A stretch of DNA of 64,000 nucleotides from Pseudomonas fluorescens (GTDB lineage Bacteria > Pseudomonadota > Gammaproteobacteria > Pseudomonadales > Pseudomonadaceae). The translations under genes were made by a program, and so were the position numbers. The stretch lies in contig NZ_LACC01000022.1 of the NCBI RefSeq assembly GCF_000967965.1, forward strand, positions 124,001-188,000, written 5' to 3'. This document shows positions 7,471 to 15,681 of this stretch, piece after piece. Each line of letters opens with the position of its first letter. Position 1 is the stretch's first letter. The notes under the pieces are model-generated. The model ran no database searches. It was not told the DNA's origin and worked only from the letters and a program-made list of their open reading frames with translations.

Positions 7471-10077
7471 TTAGCTGGCGACGATATTGACCAGTTTCCC
7501 GGGCACTACGATCACTTTACGAATGGTCAGACCGTCGACGAAGCGCAGCACGTTCTCGTTGGCACGGGCGGCGGCTTCGACTTCTTCACGGGTGGCGCTG
7601 GCCGGCATTTCGATGTGGCCACGCAGCTTGCCGTTGACCTGAATCACCAGTTGCAGGCTGTCCTGAACCAAAGCGCTGTCATCCACCACCGGCCAGCCGG
7701 CGTCGATCACAGGTTCAGCGTGACCCAGTCGATTCCACAGCTCGTGGCTGATGTGCGGCGTGATCGGAGCCAGCAGCAGCGTCACGGTTTCCAGGCCTTC
7801 GTGAATCAGTGCGCAGTCCTGTTCGGTGCCTTGCGCGGCTTTTTCCAGCACGTTCATCAGCGTCATCACCTGAGCGATGGCGGTGTTGAATTTGTGGTTC
7901 TGGCCGACGTCCTGGCTGGCCTGCTTGATGGCCAGGTGGATCGAGCGACGAACGGCTTTCTGCTCGTCATTCAGGCCGGCGACGTCCAGTTTGCCCGGCA
8001 GGCCCTGAGTGACGTGGGCTTGAGCCAGGCGCCAGACGCGCTTGAGGAAACGGTGCGAACCCTCTACGCCGGAGTCGGACCACTCCGCGCTCATGTCAGG
8101 TGGCGAGGCGAACATCATGAACAGGCGGCAGGTGTCTGCACCGAACTGGTCGATCATCGACTGTGGGTCGACGCCGTTGTTCTTCGACTTGGCCATCTTC
8201 TCGGTGCCGCCGATTTCCACCGGCAGGCCGTCAGATTTCAATTTGGCGCTGATAACCTTGGCTTTGCTGTCACGCTCAAGCTCGACGTCCGCCGGGTTGA
8301 ACCAGGTGTAAGCGCCATTGGCTTCGCGGCGATAGTAAGTCTCGGCGATCACCATGCCCTGGGTCAGCAGGTTCTTGAACGGCTCGTTGGAGCTCACCAG
8401 GCCTTCGTCGCGCATCAGTTTGTGGAAGAAGCGCGCGTAGAGCAGGTGAAGAATCGCGTGTTCGATACCGCCGATGTACTGATCCACCGGCAGCCAGTGG
8501 TCGGCCGCCGATTTTTCCACCAGGCCGCCTTCAAAGTGAGGCGAGGCGTAACGGGCGTAGTACCACGAGGACTCGACGAAGGTGTCCATGGTGTCGGTTT
8601 CACGCTTGGCAGGCTGGCCGCATTTAGGGCAGCTGCACTCGTAGAACTCGGGCATGCGCGCCAGTGGCGAACCGGCGCCGTCGGGTACGACGTCTTCCGG
8701 CAGCACGACAGGCAGTTGATCTTCCGGTACCGGCACGTCACCGCAAGTGTTGCAGTGGATGATCGGGATCGGGCAGCCCCAGTAACGCTGGCGGCTGATG
8801 CCCCAGTCGCGCAGGCGGAACTGGGTGCGCGAGGCGCCCAGCTCTTTCTTGATCAGCGCGACTTCGATGGCGTCGAAGGCGCCCGCGAAGTCGAGGCCGT
8901 CGAACTCACCGGAATTGATCAGCGTGCCGTGCTCGCCGTAGGCGTCTTGCCATGGCGCCGGGTTGCTGTCACCGGAACTGGTGCGCACTACCGATTTGAC
9001 CGGCAGGTTGTACTTGTGGGCGAATTCGAAATCGCGCTCGTCGTGGGCCGGAACCGCCATCACCGCGCCGTCGCCGTAGTGCATCAGCACATAGTTGGCG
9101 ACCCAGACCGGCAGCTTTTCGCCAGTCAGCGGGTGCTCGACGAACAGGCCGGTCGGCAGGCCTTTTTTCTCCTGGGTGGCGACGTCGGCTTCGGCCACGC
9201 TGCCGCCCTTGCATTCAGCGATGAACGCTTGCAGCTCAGGATTGTTCTGTGCGGCCAGGGTGGCCAAGTGGTGTTCGGCGGCGACGGCGACGTAGGTCGC
9301 GCCCATCAGGGTGTCCGGACGGGTGGTGAAGACTTTCAGCGCGCCGGTTTCGCCGATGGAATCGACGTTGTACGGGAACTGCACTTCCATGCCGCGGGAT
9401 TTGCCGATCCAGTTGCGCTGCATGGTCTTGACCTGTTCAGGCCAGCCAGTCAGTTCGTCGAGGCTCTCCAGCAGCTCATCCGCGTAGGCGGTGATCTTGA
9501 AGTAGTACATCGGGATTTCGCGCTTTTCGATCAGCGCGCCGGAACGCCAGCCGCGACCGTCGATCACTTGTTCGTTGGCCAGGACGGTCTGGTCGACCGG
9601 GTCCCAGTTCACGGTGCCGCTTTTCTTGTAAATCACGCCTTTTTCGAACAGGCGGGTGAACAGCCATTGTTCCCAGCGGTAGTAATCGGGCTTGCAGGTG
9701 GTCACTTCGCGCGACCAGTCCACCGCCAGGCCCAGGCTGCGCAGCTGGGATTTCATGTAGGCGATGTTTTCGTAGGTCCACTTGGCGGGCGCTACGTTGT
9801 TCTTCATCGCGGCGTTTTCCGCCGGCATGCCGAAGGCGTCCCAACCCATGGGTTGCAGAACGTTCTTGCCTTGCATGCGCTGGTAGCGGGAGATCACGTC
9901 GCCGATGGTGTAGTTGCGCACGTGCCCCATGTGTAGCTTGCCGCTGGGGTAAGGGAACATCGACAGGCAATAGTAAGTCTCCTTGCCTGGCTGTTCACTG
10001 ACTTCAAAGGACTTTTGCTCATCCCAGAACGACTGGGCGGCGGCTTCGATTTCACGGGGCTGATATTGTTCGTGCAT
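7471..10077 (-). CDS. leuS: Leucyl-tRNA synthetase
   Basis: Class I aminoacyl-tRNA synthetase that charges tRNA-Leu and edits mischarged products. 868 residues. The HIGH signature appears as HMGH at 49-52, and the second signature as KMAKS at 627-631, with Ala in place of the usual first Ser. The CP1 editing domain lies between (TTRPDTLMGATYVAVAAEH), and a zinc-binding segment is visible (CSCPKCGQ). First gene of the leuS-lptE-holA unit; the ATG at 10077 is chosen by homology (MHEQYQPREIE) over a 14-residue upstream extension. Confidence 0.98.
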   Translation of the reverse strand: MHEQYQPREIEAAAQSFWDEQKSFEVSEQPGKETYYCLSMFPYPSGKLHMGHVRNYTIGDVISRYQRMQGKNVLQPMGWDAFGMPAENAAMKNNVAPAKWTYENIAYMKSQLRSLGLAVDWSREVTTCKPDYYRWEQWLFTRLFEKGVIYKKSGTVNWDPVDQTVLANEQVIDGRGWRSGALIEKREIPMYYFKITAYADELLESLDELTGWPEQVKTMQRNWIGKSRGMEVQFPYNVDSIGETGALKVFTTRPDTLMGATYVAVAAEHHLATLAAQNNPELQAFIAECKGGSVAEADVATQEKKGLPTGLFVEHPLTGEKLPVWVANYVLMHYGDGAVMAVPAHDERDFEFAHKYNLPVKSVVRTSSGDSNPAPWQDAYGEHGTLINSGEFDGLDFAGAFDAIEVALIKKELGASRTQFRLRDWGISRQRYWGCPIPIIHCNTCGDVPVPEDQLPVVLPEDVVPDGAGSPLARMPEFYECSCPKCGQPAKRETDTMDTFVESSWYYARYASPHFEGGLVEKSAADHWLPVDQYIGGIEHAILHLLYARFFHKLMRDEGLVSSNEPFKNLLTQGMVIAETYYRREANGAYTWFNPADVELERDSKAKVISAKLKSDGLPVEIGGTEKMAKSKNNGVDPQSMIDQFGADTCRLFMMFASPPDMSAEWSDSGVEGSHRFLKRVWRLAQAHVTQGLPGKLDVAGLNDEQKAVRRSIHLAIKQASQDVGQNHKFNTAIAQVMTLMNVLEKAAQGTEQDCALIHEGLETVTLLLAPITPHISHELWNRLGHAEPVIDAGWPVVDDSALVQDSLQLVIQVNGKLRGHIEMPASATREEVEAAARANENVLRFVDGLTIRKVIVVPGKLVNIVAS

Positions 10078-10358
10078 GGCTACTTTTGAACTGAATAGGG
10101 GTGGCCTAATCCTCTTCAATGCAACGCTGGACGCTGATCACGCCGCATTGGCGTTTTCGATGTCCAGCCGAGCTGGAAGTGGAGTTACAGGAAGCGCCGT
10201 AGCATACATGACCGCGCTCTACCGAGGGAAACCCTGATTGCTGCCGCGCGTCTCGCAAAAACCGCTGCGAGGGCCGTTGGTCGCGGCGTTCAGCCGGTTT
10301 GTTCATGGAAGCTAAGCTCTAACTGGGGAGTAAGTCTTATCTTCCAATGAGGTGAGGG

Positions 10359-10679
10359 ATGGTTGAGTCACAGCAAAAAGCTACAAAACCGGAGCTGTAC
10401 GAAAGGCTGATCGATCGTTTGGCCCTGGCCCTGGAAGCGGCAAGAACTGCTGACCGGTTGCGCGACGTACGCCCTCTGGAACTGGAACTGCGTGGCCTGA
10501 GCCCCGCAGAGTTTGCACTGGTCAAGGCGTATCTGGATCGCAGTGAGCGTGAGACACACGGATGCTTGTCAGAGGCGGTAAAGCAACTCGATGCACCACG
10601 TTCGGCCAAGATCATCTGGCTCAAGGACAAAGTTCCCGGCAGAGACGCGGTAAAGGTCCGGTCTTTGCAGTTCAAATAA
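10359..10679 (+). CDS. Conserved hypothetical protein (106 aa), divergent from leuS
   Basis: Small soluble protein without a named domain that I recognise. It is predicted largely helical, with an acidic/Arg-rich middle (RTADRLRDVRPLELELRGL) and a C-terminal basic strand region (IIWLKDKVPGRDAVKVRSLQ). No signal peptide or membrane segment. An ATG preceded by GAGGTGAGG supports translation. Its place between leuS and a YdcF gene is kept in other Pseudomonas as I recall, so it is likely a real genus-level gene. The 281 bases between it and leuS contain no other gene I can support. Confidence 0.7.
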   Translation: MVESQQKATKPELYERLIDRLALALEAARTADRLRDVRPLELELRGLSPAEFALVKAYLDRSERETHGCLSEAVKQLDAPRSAKIIWLKDKVPGRDAVKVRSLQFK

Positions 10680-10784
10680 GACGCAGAGCGGTGCTCCATG
10701 GTTTTTTTGAAGCATAGTCCTCCTGTATTGATTGTCGCATTGCGCTAACCCACTTAGGCTTCGGGCATCTCCGGGAGATGCTTG

Positions 10785-11546
10785 ATGCCTTTTCGTTACT
10801 TTTTAAAACAACTTCTTTTGCCCCCCGGCATTCTATTGCTGCTGCTTTTGCTTGCCTGGTGGTTGCGCCGCTCAAGGCCAAGGCTTGCCGGTGTGTGCTT
10901 TGTACTGGGGCTGGGAGGCCTTTGGCTGATGAGCCTGCCGATTGTGGTGCAGTGGAGTGCCGGCCTGCTCGAGCGTGAGCCACCGCTGGCCCGCGAGGAA
11001 TGGGCGGGGCTGGGGCAGCGCGCGGACGCCATCGTTGTCCTTGGTTCCGGTCGCGAGCGTGGTGACGTGGCCTGGGGTGCCGACCAGCCCACGGGCATCG
11101 GCCTGGAACGCCAGCGCTTTGCCGCGCGGCTGGCCAAGGCGTCCGGCCTGCCGGTACTGACCAGCGGCGGCTTGCATTACGGCACTCCGCCAAGCGAAGC
11201 GCAGATGATGGCTGACTCCTTGCGCGACGATTTTGGTGTGACCGTGCGCTGGCAGGAAGGGAGCAGCCGTACGACCTGGGAAAATGCGCAGTTCAGTGCC
11301 CTGGTGTTGCTGCCACAGGGCATCAAGCGTGTAGTGCTCGTGACTCATGCCGGGCATATGCCACGAGCGGTCTGGAGTTTCCGCAAGGCCGGGTTTGAGG
11401 TGGTGCCGGCGCCGGTAGGGTTTCTGGGTGGCGACAATGCGCGGCCACTGGGTGGCTGGATGCCGGAGTTCAAGGCGATCTGGCAGAACGGGCAGTTGAT
11501 GAACGAGGCGGTGGGGCAGATCGGTTATTCGTTGTTCTATCGCTGA
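10785..11546 (+). CDS. YdcF/ElyC family protein (DUF218), membrane-anchored
   Basis: 253 residues: two N-terminal hydrophobic helices (LLLPPGILLLLLLLAWW; LAGVCFVLGLGGLWLMSLPIVV) followed by a DUF218 domain with the typical AIVVLGSGRERG, LPVLTSGG, WQEGSSRTTWENA and VLVTHAGHMPRAVWSFRKAGF motifs. ElyC-type members act in envelope biogenesis around undecaprenyl-phosphate use and enterobacterial common antigen; the exact role in Pseudomonas is unclear. The ATG at 10785, eight bases after GGGAG, is preferred over a TTG one codon earlier. Confidence 0.88.
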   Translation: MPFRYFLKQLLLPPGILLLLLLLAWWLRRSRPRLAGVCFVLGLGGLWLMSLPIVVQWSAGLLEREPPLAREEWAGLGQRADAIVVLGSGRERGDVAWGADQPTGIGLERQRFAARLAKASGLPVLTSGGLHYGTPPSEAQMMADSLRDDFGVTVRWQEGSSRTTWENAQFSALVLLPQGIKRVVLVTHAGHMPRAVWSFRKAGFEVVPAPVGFLGGDNARPLGGWMPEFKAIWQNGQLMNEAVGQIGYSLFYR

Positions 11547-11556
11547 GAGCTAAACC

Positions 11557-11588
11557 TTGTGGCGAGGGAGCAAGCTCCCTCGCCACAA
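11557..11588 (+). terminator. Perfect REP-like palindrome, bidirectional terminator candidate
   Basis: TTGTGGCGAGGGAGC (11557-11571), a two-base loop, then its exact complement to 11588. It lies between the convergent ydcF-like gene and lnt, seven bases before the lnt stop, where a shared terminator is expected. It is a single short arm of the composite repeat family seen elsewhere in the window. Confidence 0.7.
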
Positions 11589-11594
11589 ATGATT

Positions 11595-13118
11595 TCAGAC
11601 AGTCTTGGCCATCCGGCTCGCAATCAACGCCCAGCCAAACAACAACACGCAGAGAATGAGCAATGGCCATGAACGCCATTCCAGATACGGCGTGAGGTTG
11701 TGCATCGGCACCACTTCGCCATACAGGATGCCGCGTTCGAACTGCGGGATCTGATCGGTAATCTGACCGAACGGGTTGATCAGGCCGGATACGCCGTTGT
11801 TGGTGGCGCGGATCATCCAGCGGCCGGCCTCCAGCGCACGCATCTGCGCCATCTGCAGGTGTTGCAGCGGGCCGATGGAGGTGCCGAACCAGGTGTCGTT
11901 GCTGATGGTCAGCAACAGGTCGCTGCGGGCGGCAAGGCTGGCGGCGAATTCCGGGTAAACCACTTCATAACAGATGAACGGCGCGATCTGATAACCCTTG
12001 GCTTGCAGCAGCGGCTGGTCGGCCGGTCCGCGGGCAAAGTCCGACATCGGCAGGTCGAAGAAGGCGATCAGTCCGCGCAGCACATCCTCCAGCGGAACAT
12101 ATTCACCAAACGGCACCAGTTTTTGCTTGAGGTAATTGCCGTCGCCTTCGCCGACAACGGTGATGCCGTTGAAGAAGCGCTTCTCGTGGCGGACCTCCAT
12201 GCGGACCGGGACGCCGGTAATCAGCGCCGATTTACGCTCGGCCGCGAAGCTGCCCATCATGTTCAGGTAGCCCTCGGCGGACTCCTTGAGCACCGGGATC
12301 GCCGTTTCCGGCCAGATGAGAAGGTCGGCTCGCCTGGAGCTGAAACTCATGTCGCGGTACAACGCCAGTTGCGCGTTGAGCTGCGCCGGGTCCCACTTCA
12401 TGCTTTGTTCGATGTTGCCCTGAATGGCCGCGACGCTCAGTGGCGGGCCCGACGGGCTGGTCCAGGCATGATGTTTGAGGGCCATGCCGAGCAGCCATGG
12501 ACCGACCAGCAGCAATGCACCGGCAGCGATGAAGCCTTTGTGCCCCGTGCGAACCAGGCGCAAGCCGTTGTAGATCAACGCAGCTGTCAGGGCCAGGGTG
12601 AAGGAAATCAGCCACATCCCGCCGATGGGGGCGAGCCCGGCCAGCGGGCCGTCGAGCTGGCTGTACCCGGAATACAGCCATGGGAAACCTGTCAGGAACC
12701 AGCCGCGGAAGGCTTCCTGGCCGACCCACAGCGCCGCGAAGGCCAAGGCGTCGGCCAGCGGCGCCTCATTTCGGCGCAGCCAGCGCGCCCAGATCCAGGC
12801 GGGCAGGGCAAAGAACCAGGCAATCGCCGCCGTGAAGAGCAGCATCAGGAAACCGGCCAGCAATACCGAAGCGCCACCGAAATGGTGAATGCTGTAGTAG
12901 ATCCAGCTGGTGCCGGCACCGAACAGGCCGAAACCGAAACACCAGCCGCGACCCAGTGCCTGACGTGGGCTCAGCTCGCGCAGGCCGGCATAGAACAGGC
13001 CGACGGCGAGCAGTGCCAGTGGCCAGATATCGAACGGCGCCAGGGCCAGTGTGGTGATTGCACCGGCCGCCACGGCCAGCAGGTTACCGGGCCAGCCGGG
13101 GCGGGTTGTCCAGCGCAT
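11595..13118 (-). CDS. lnt: Apolipoprotein N-acyltransferase
   Basis: Inner-membrane enzyme that adds the third acyl chain to lipoproteins, needed for Lol sorting. 507 residues with about six N-terminal membrane helices, then a periplasmic nitrilase-like domain. The catalytic triad is visible: Glu271 (IWPETAIPVL), Lys334 (YLKQKLVPFGEYVPLE) and Cys383 (APFICYEVVYPE). A final hydrophobic helix (WPLLILCVLLFGWALIA) closes the protein. Last gene of miaB-phoH-ybeY-corC-lnt; it begins 8 bases after corC. Confidence 0.97.
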   Translation of the reverse strand: MRWTTRPGWPGNLLAVAAGAITTLALAPFDIWPLALLAVGLFYAGLRELSPRQALGRGWCFGFGLFGAGTSWIYYSIHHFGGASVLLAGFLMLLFTAAIAWFFALPAWIWARWLRRNEAPLADALAFAALWVGQEAFRGWFLTGFPWLYSGYSQLDGPLAGLAPIGGMWLISFTLALTAALIYNGLRLVRTGHKGFIAAGALLLVGPWLLGMALKHHAWTSPSGPPLSVAAIQGNIEQSMKWDPAQLNAQLALYRDMSFSSRRADLLIWPETAIPVLKESAEGYLNMMGSFAAERKSALITGVPVRMEVRHEKRFFNGITVVGEGDGNYLKQKLVPFGEYVPLEDVLRGLIAFFDLPMSDFARGPADQPLLQAKGYQIAPFICYEVVYPEFAASLAARSDLLLTISNDTWFGTSIGPLQHLQMAQMRALEAGRWMIRATNNGVSGLINPFGQITDQIPQFERGILYGEVVPMHNLTPYLEWRSWPLLILCVLLFGWALIASRMAKTV

Positions 13119-13126
13119 TTCAATCC

Positions 13127-13966
13127 TTAGCGAGCAATGGGCGTCAGGCGAAGCAAGTGAATCCGACGGCTGTCGGCGTTCAGGATGCGGAAACGGTACG
13201 GGCCGATTTCGGTGATTTCGTTACGTTTTGGCAAATGCCCGAACGCGCTCATCACCAGGCCGCCAACGGTGTCGAATTCATCGTCGGAGAATTCGCTGTC
13301 GAAAAACTCGTTGAAGTTCTCGATCGGCGTCAGGGCCTTGATCAGGAAGTCACCGCTGGGTAGCGGCTTGATGTAGCTATCCTCTTCGACGTCGTGTTCG
13401 TCTTCAATGTCGCCGACGATCTGTTCCAGCACGTCTTCGATGGTCACCAAACCGGCCACGCCGCCGTACTCGTCGATGACGATGGCCATGTGGTTGTGGT
13501 TGGCGCGAAACTCGCGCAGCAGCACGTTAAGGCGCTTGGACTCCGGCACGAAGGTGGCCGGGCGCAGCAGGTCCTTGATGTTGAAGCTGTCGCCGTTCTC
13601 CTTGAGGATCAACGGCAGCAGGTCCTTGGCCAGCAACACGCCCATCACGTCATCGTGGCTTTCGCCGATCACCGGGTAGCGGGAGTGGGCCGAGTCGACC
13701 ACGGCAGGCAGGAACTCGCGGGGTGTCTGGGTCGCCTTGATGCTGACCATCTGCGAGCGCGGGACCATGATGTCCCGGACCTGCAAGTCAGCCACCTGGA
13801 TGGCGCCTTCGACGATGGCCAGCGCTTCGCTGTCCAGCAGTTTGTTCTGGTGTGCATCGCGCAGCAGCTCAAGCAGCTCCTGGCGGTTTTTCGGCTCGTG
13901 GGCAAAAGCCTGGGTGAGCTTACCCAGCCATGACTTCTGCCCGTTGCTCGATCGATCTTCGCTCAT
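13127..13966 (-). CDS. corC: CorC/HlyC family CBS-domain protein
   Basis: 279-residue cytoplasmic protein with paired CBS domains (DIMVPRSQMVSI near 70; MGVLLAKDLLPL; MAIVIDEYGGVAGLVTIEDVLEQIVGDI) and a C-terminal CorC_HlyC (transporter-associated) domain. Known as YbeX or CorC; linked to Mg/Co efflux, and in E. coli YbeX also to ribosome maturation, consistent with its position beside ybeY. Starts five bases after ybeY. There is no DUF21 membrane domain, so it is the soluble form. Confidence 0.94.
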   Translation of the reverse strand: MSEDRSSNGQKSWLGKLTQAFAHEPKNRQELLELLRDAHQNKLLDSEALAIVEGAIQVADLQVRDIMVPRSQMVSIKATQTPREFLPAVVDSAHSRYPVIGESHDDVMGVLLAKDLLPLILKENGDSFNIKDLLRPATFVPESKRLNVLLREFRANHNHMAIVIDEYGGVAGLVTIEDVLEQIVGDIEDEHDVEEDSYIKPLPSGDFLIKALTPIENFNEFFDSEFSDDEFDTVGGLVMSAFGHLPKRNEITEIGPYRFRILNADSRRIHLLRLTPIAR

Positions 13967-13971
13967 AGCGA

Positions 13972-14466
13972 TTACTCTGAATCCTTTGTTGTTTCGGTAG
14001 GGGATGCATCTGCTTCGTCGTCCGCGTACGGATCGGGAAAGCCCAGCTCTGCAAGCAACGTTCGTTCCAGTGCTTCCATTTCTTCGGCTTCCTCGTCATC
14101 AATATGGTCGTAACCAAGCAGATGCAAGCAGCCGTGAATCACCAGGTGTGCCCAATGGGCCTTGAGTTCCTTGCCCTGTTCAGCGGCTTCGCGCTCGACC
14201 ACGGCCACGCAGATCACCAGATCGCCCAGCAGCGGGATGTCGAGAAACTCATCCGGCACATCGGCCGGGAATGACAAGACGTTAGTTGCGTAATCCTTTT
14301 GCCGCCAGGTGTGGTTCAGCTCGCGTCCTTCGGCTTCGTCGACCAGACGAATGGTCATCTCCGAATCGGCGGTACGCTGGCGCAAAGCCAGTTCGCACCA
14401 CTGGCGGAACTCGGCTTCGCTGGGGGCGTTGGCTTCGGTGGCGATTTGCAGGTCAAGCTCAAGCAT
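13972..14466 (-). CDS. ybeY: Endoribonuclease YbeY
   Basis: Zinc-dependent single-strand RNase involved in 16S rRNA 3'-end maturation and ribosome quality control. From ATG 14466 there are 164 residues; the metal site H111-x3-H115-x5-H121 (HGCLHLLGYDH) is intact, and NVLSFPAD (62-69) is the other family block. The C-terminus has an acidic tail (YADDEADASP). The start overlaps the end of the phoH-like gene by 8 bases, so the two are translationally coupled. A longer upstream frame is only the phoH shadow. Confidence 0.96.
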   Translation of the reverse strand: MLELDLQIATEANAPSEAEFRQWCELALRQRTADSEMTIRLVDEAEGRELNHTWRQKDYATNVLSFPADVPDEFLDIPLLGDLVICVAVVEREAAEQGKELKAHWAHLVIHGCLHLLGYDHIDDEEAEEMEALERTLLAELGFPDPYADDEADASPTETTKDSE

Positions 14467-15466
14467 CGCGGCGGCTATCCTTGGCGGCGGCATCATCGGC
14501 CGCTTTGTTTTCGAAGCGCTCGTAGGCTTCGACGATGCGCTGCACCAGCGGATGGCGCACGACGTCCTTGGGCTGGAAGTGGGTGAAGCTGATCCCCGGC
14601 ACATCCTTGAGCACTTCAATTACGTGGTGCAGGCCGGACTTGGTGCCACGCGGCAGGTCGACCTGGGTGATGTCCCCGGTGATGACGGCCGTGGAGCCGA
14701 AGCCGATCCGGGTCAGGAACATCTTCATTTGCTCGACCGTGGTGTTCTGGCTTTCGTCGAGAATGATGAAGCTGTTGTTCAGCGTGCGGCCGCGCATGTA
14801 GGCCAGTGGCGCGACTTCGATCACCTGGCGCTCGATCAGCTTGGCGACGTATTCGAAGCCGAGCATTTCGTAGAGCGCGTCGTAGAGTGGGCGCAGGTAC
14901 GGGTCGATTTTTTGCGAAAGGTCGCCGGGCAGGAAGCCGAGTTTTTCACCCGCTTCGACCGCCGGACGAACCAGCAGGATGCGGCGAATCTGCTCGCGCT
15001 CCAGTGCATCCACCGCGCAGGCCACGGCCAGGTAGGTCTTGCCGGTACCGGCCGGGCCGATGCCGAAGTTGATATCGTTACCGAGGATTTCCTTCACGTA
15101 GCGCAGTTGATTCAAGCCACGGGGGCGAATCATGCCTTTCTTGGTGCGCAGGGCCACGGACGGTTCGGCGGGGGAGTGGTTGTCCAGCTGCTCGACGGCC
15201 GATTCCTGCAGGAACAGGTGCACCATGTCCGGCGACAGCTCCGTACCCTTGGTTTCCCGGTACAGGCGGCGCAGGAGGTTTTCCGCGGAGGTGGTGTGTT
15301 TGGGTTCGCCGATCAGCTCGAACTGGTTTCCGCGATTGCGGATCTCGATGGTCAGGCGCTGTTCGATCAAGCGCAGATGCTCGTCGAATTGCCCGCACAG
15401 ATTGGCGAAGCGACGAGCTTCAAAAGGCTCGAGGATGAAACGATGTGGTTCTATGGGTGCGTTCAA
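14459..15466 (-). CDS. ybeZ: PhoH-like ATPase (YbeZ)
   Basis: 335-residue P-loop ATPase of the PhoH family; a partner of YbeY in rRNA processing. Walker A GPAGTGKT at 137-144, Walker B FIILDESQN, and the usual TRIGFGSTAVITGDITQVDLP and HFQPKDVVRHPLVQRIVEAYE blocks. The start is a TTG (LNAPIEPHRF), judged by the conserved N-terminus; no ATG is near. A possible sigma-32 promoter ends about 18 bases upstream, which leaves almost no leader. Confidence 0.95.
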   Translation of the reverse strand: MNAPIEPHRFILEPFEARRFANLCGQFDEHLRLIEQRLTIEIRNRGNQFELIGEPKHTTSAENLLRRLYRETKGTELSPDMVHLFLQESAVEQLDNHSPAEPSVALRTKKGMIRPRGLNQLRYVKEILGNDINFGIGPAGTGKTYLAVACAVDALEREQIRRILLVRPAVEAGEKLGFLPGDLSQKIDPYLRPLYDALYEMLGFEYVAKLIERQVIEVAPLAYMRGRTLNNSFIILDESQNTTVEQMKMFLTRIGFGSTAVITGDITQVDLPRGTKSGLHHVIEVLKDVPGISFTHFQPKDVVRHPLVQRIVEAYERFENKAADDAAAKDSRRDA

Positions 15467-15483
15467 GGTCGTATTTAGCCGCC

Positions 15484-15507
15484 CTGGGGCAATAGTGATG
15501 AATCAAG
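15484..15507 (-). promoter_or_regulatory. Possible sigma-32 (RpoH) promoter of ybeZ-ybeY-corC-lnt
   Basis: On the minus strand CTTGAT is followed after 12 bases by CCCCAG, close to the heat-shock consensus CTTGAA/CCCCAT. The E. coli ybeZYX-lnt unit is heat-shock controlled, so the location is sensible. Spacing is slightly short and the start codon is very close. Confidence 0.4.
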
Positions 15508-15575
15508 GATAGCGCCAGTGGGCTGGGTGCGAAAGCTCTTAAATATTGCAATCCGATCCCTGTGTCCGGCGTGGC

Positions 15576-15671
15576 CCCTGTGGGAGCGAGCTTGCTCGCG
15601 ATGACGGCCTTACATTCAACAAGTGAGTTGTCTGGCCTGACGCTATCGCGAGCAAGCTCGCTCCCACAGGG
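15576..15671 (+). repeat. REP pair (GTGGGAGCGAGCTTGCTCGC type)
   Basis: CTGTGGGAGCGAGCTTGCTC and its inverted copy about 50 bases later, enclosing a TTACATTCAAC spacer. It sits between the miaB stop and phoH-like gene on the same strand. Confidence 0.85.
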
Positions 15672-15681
15672 ATCTTCGGTG

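Noticed and set aside
6901..9936. 1011-residue open frame on the plus strand across leuS and lptE
   Set aside because: It is the antisense shadow of leuS/lptE: high GC at third positions suppresses stops. No family resemblance, and both sense genes are conserved.
10106..10306. 66-residue frame upstream of leuS
   Set aside because: No ribosome site, no conservation that I can recognise, and it reads through the leuS promoter region.
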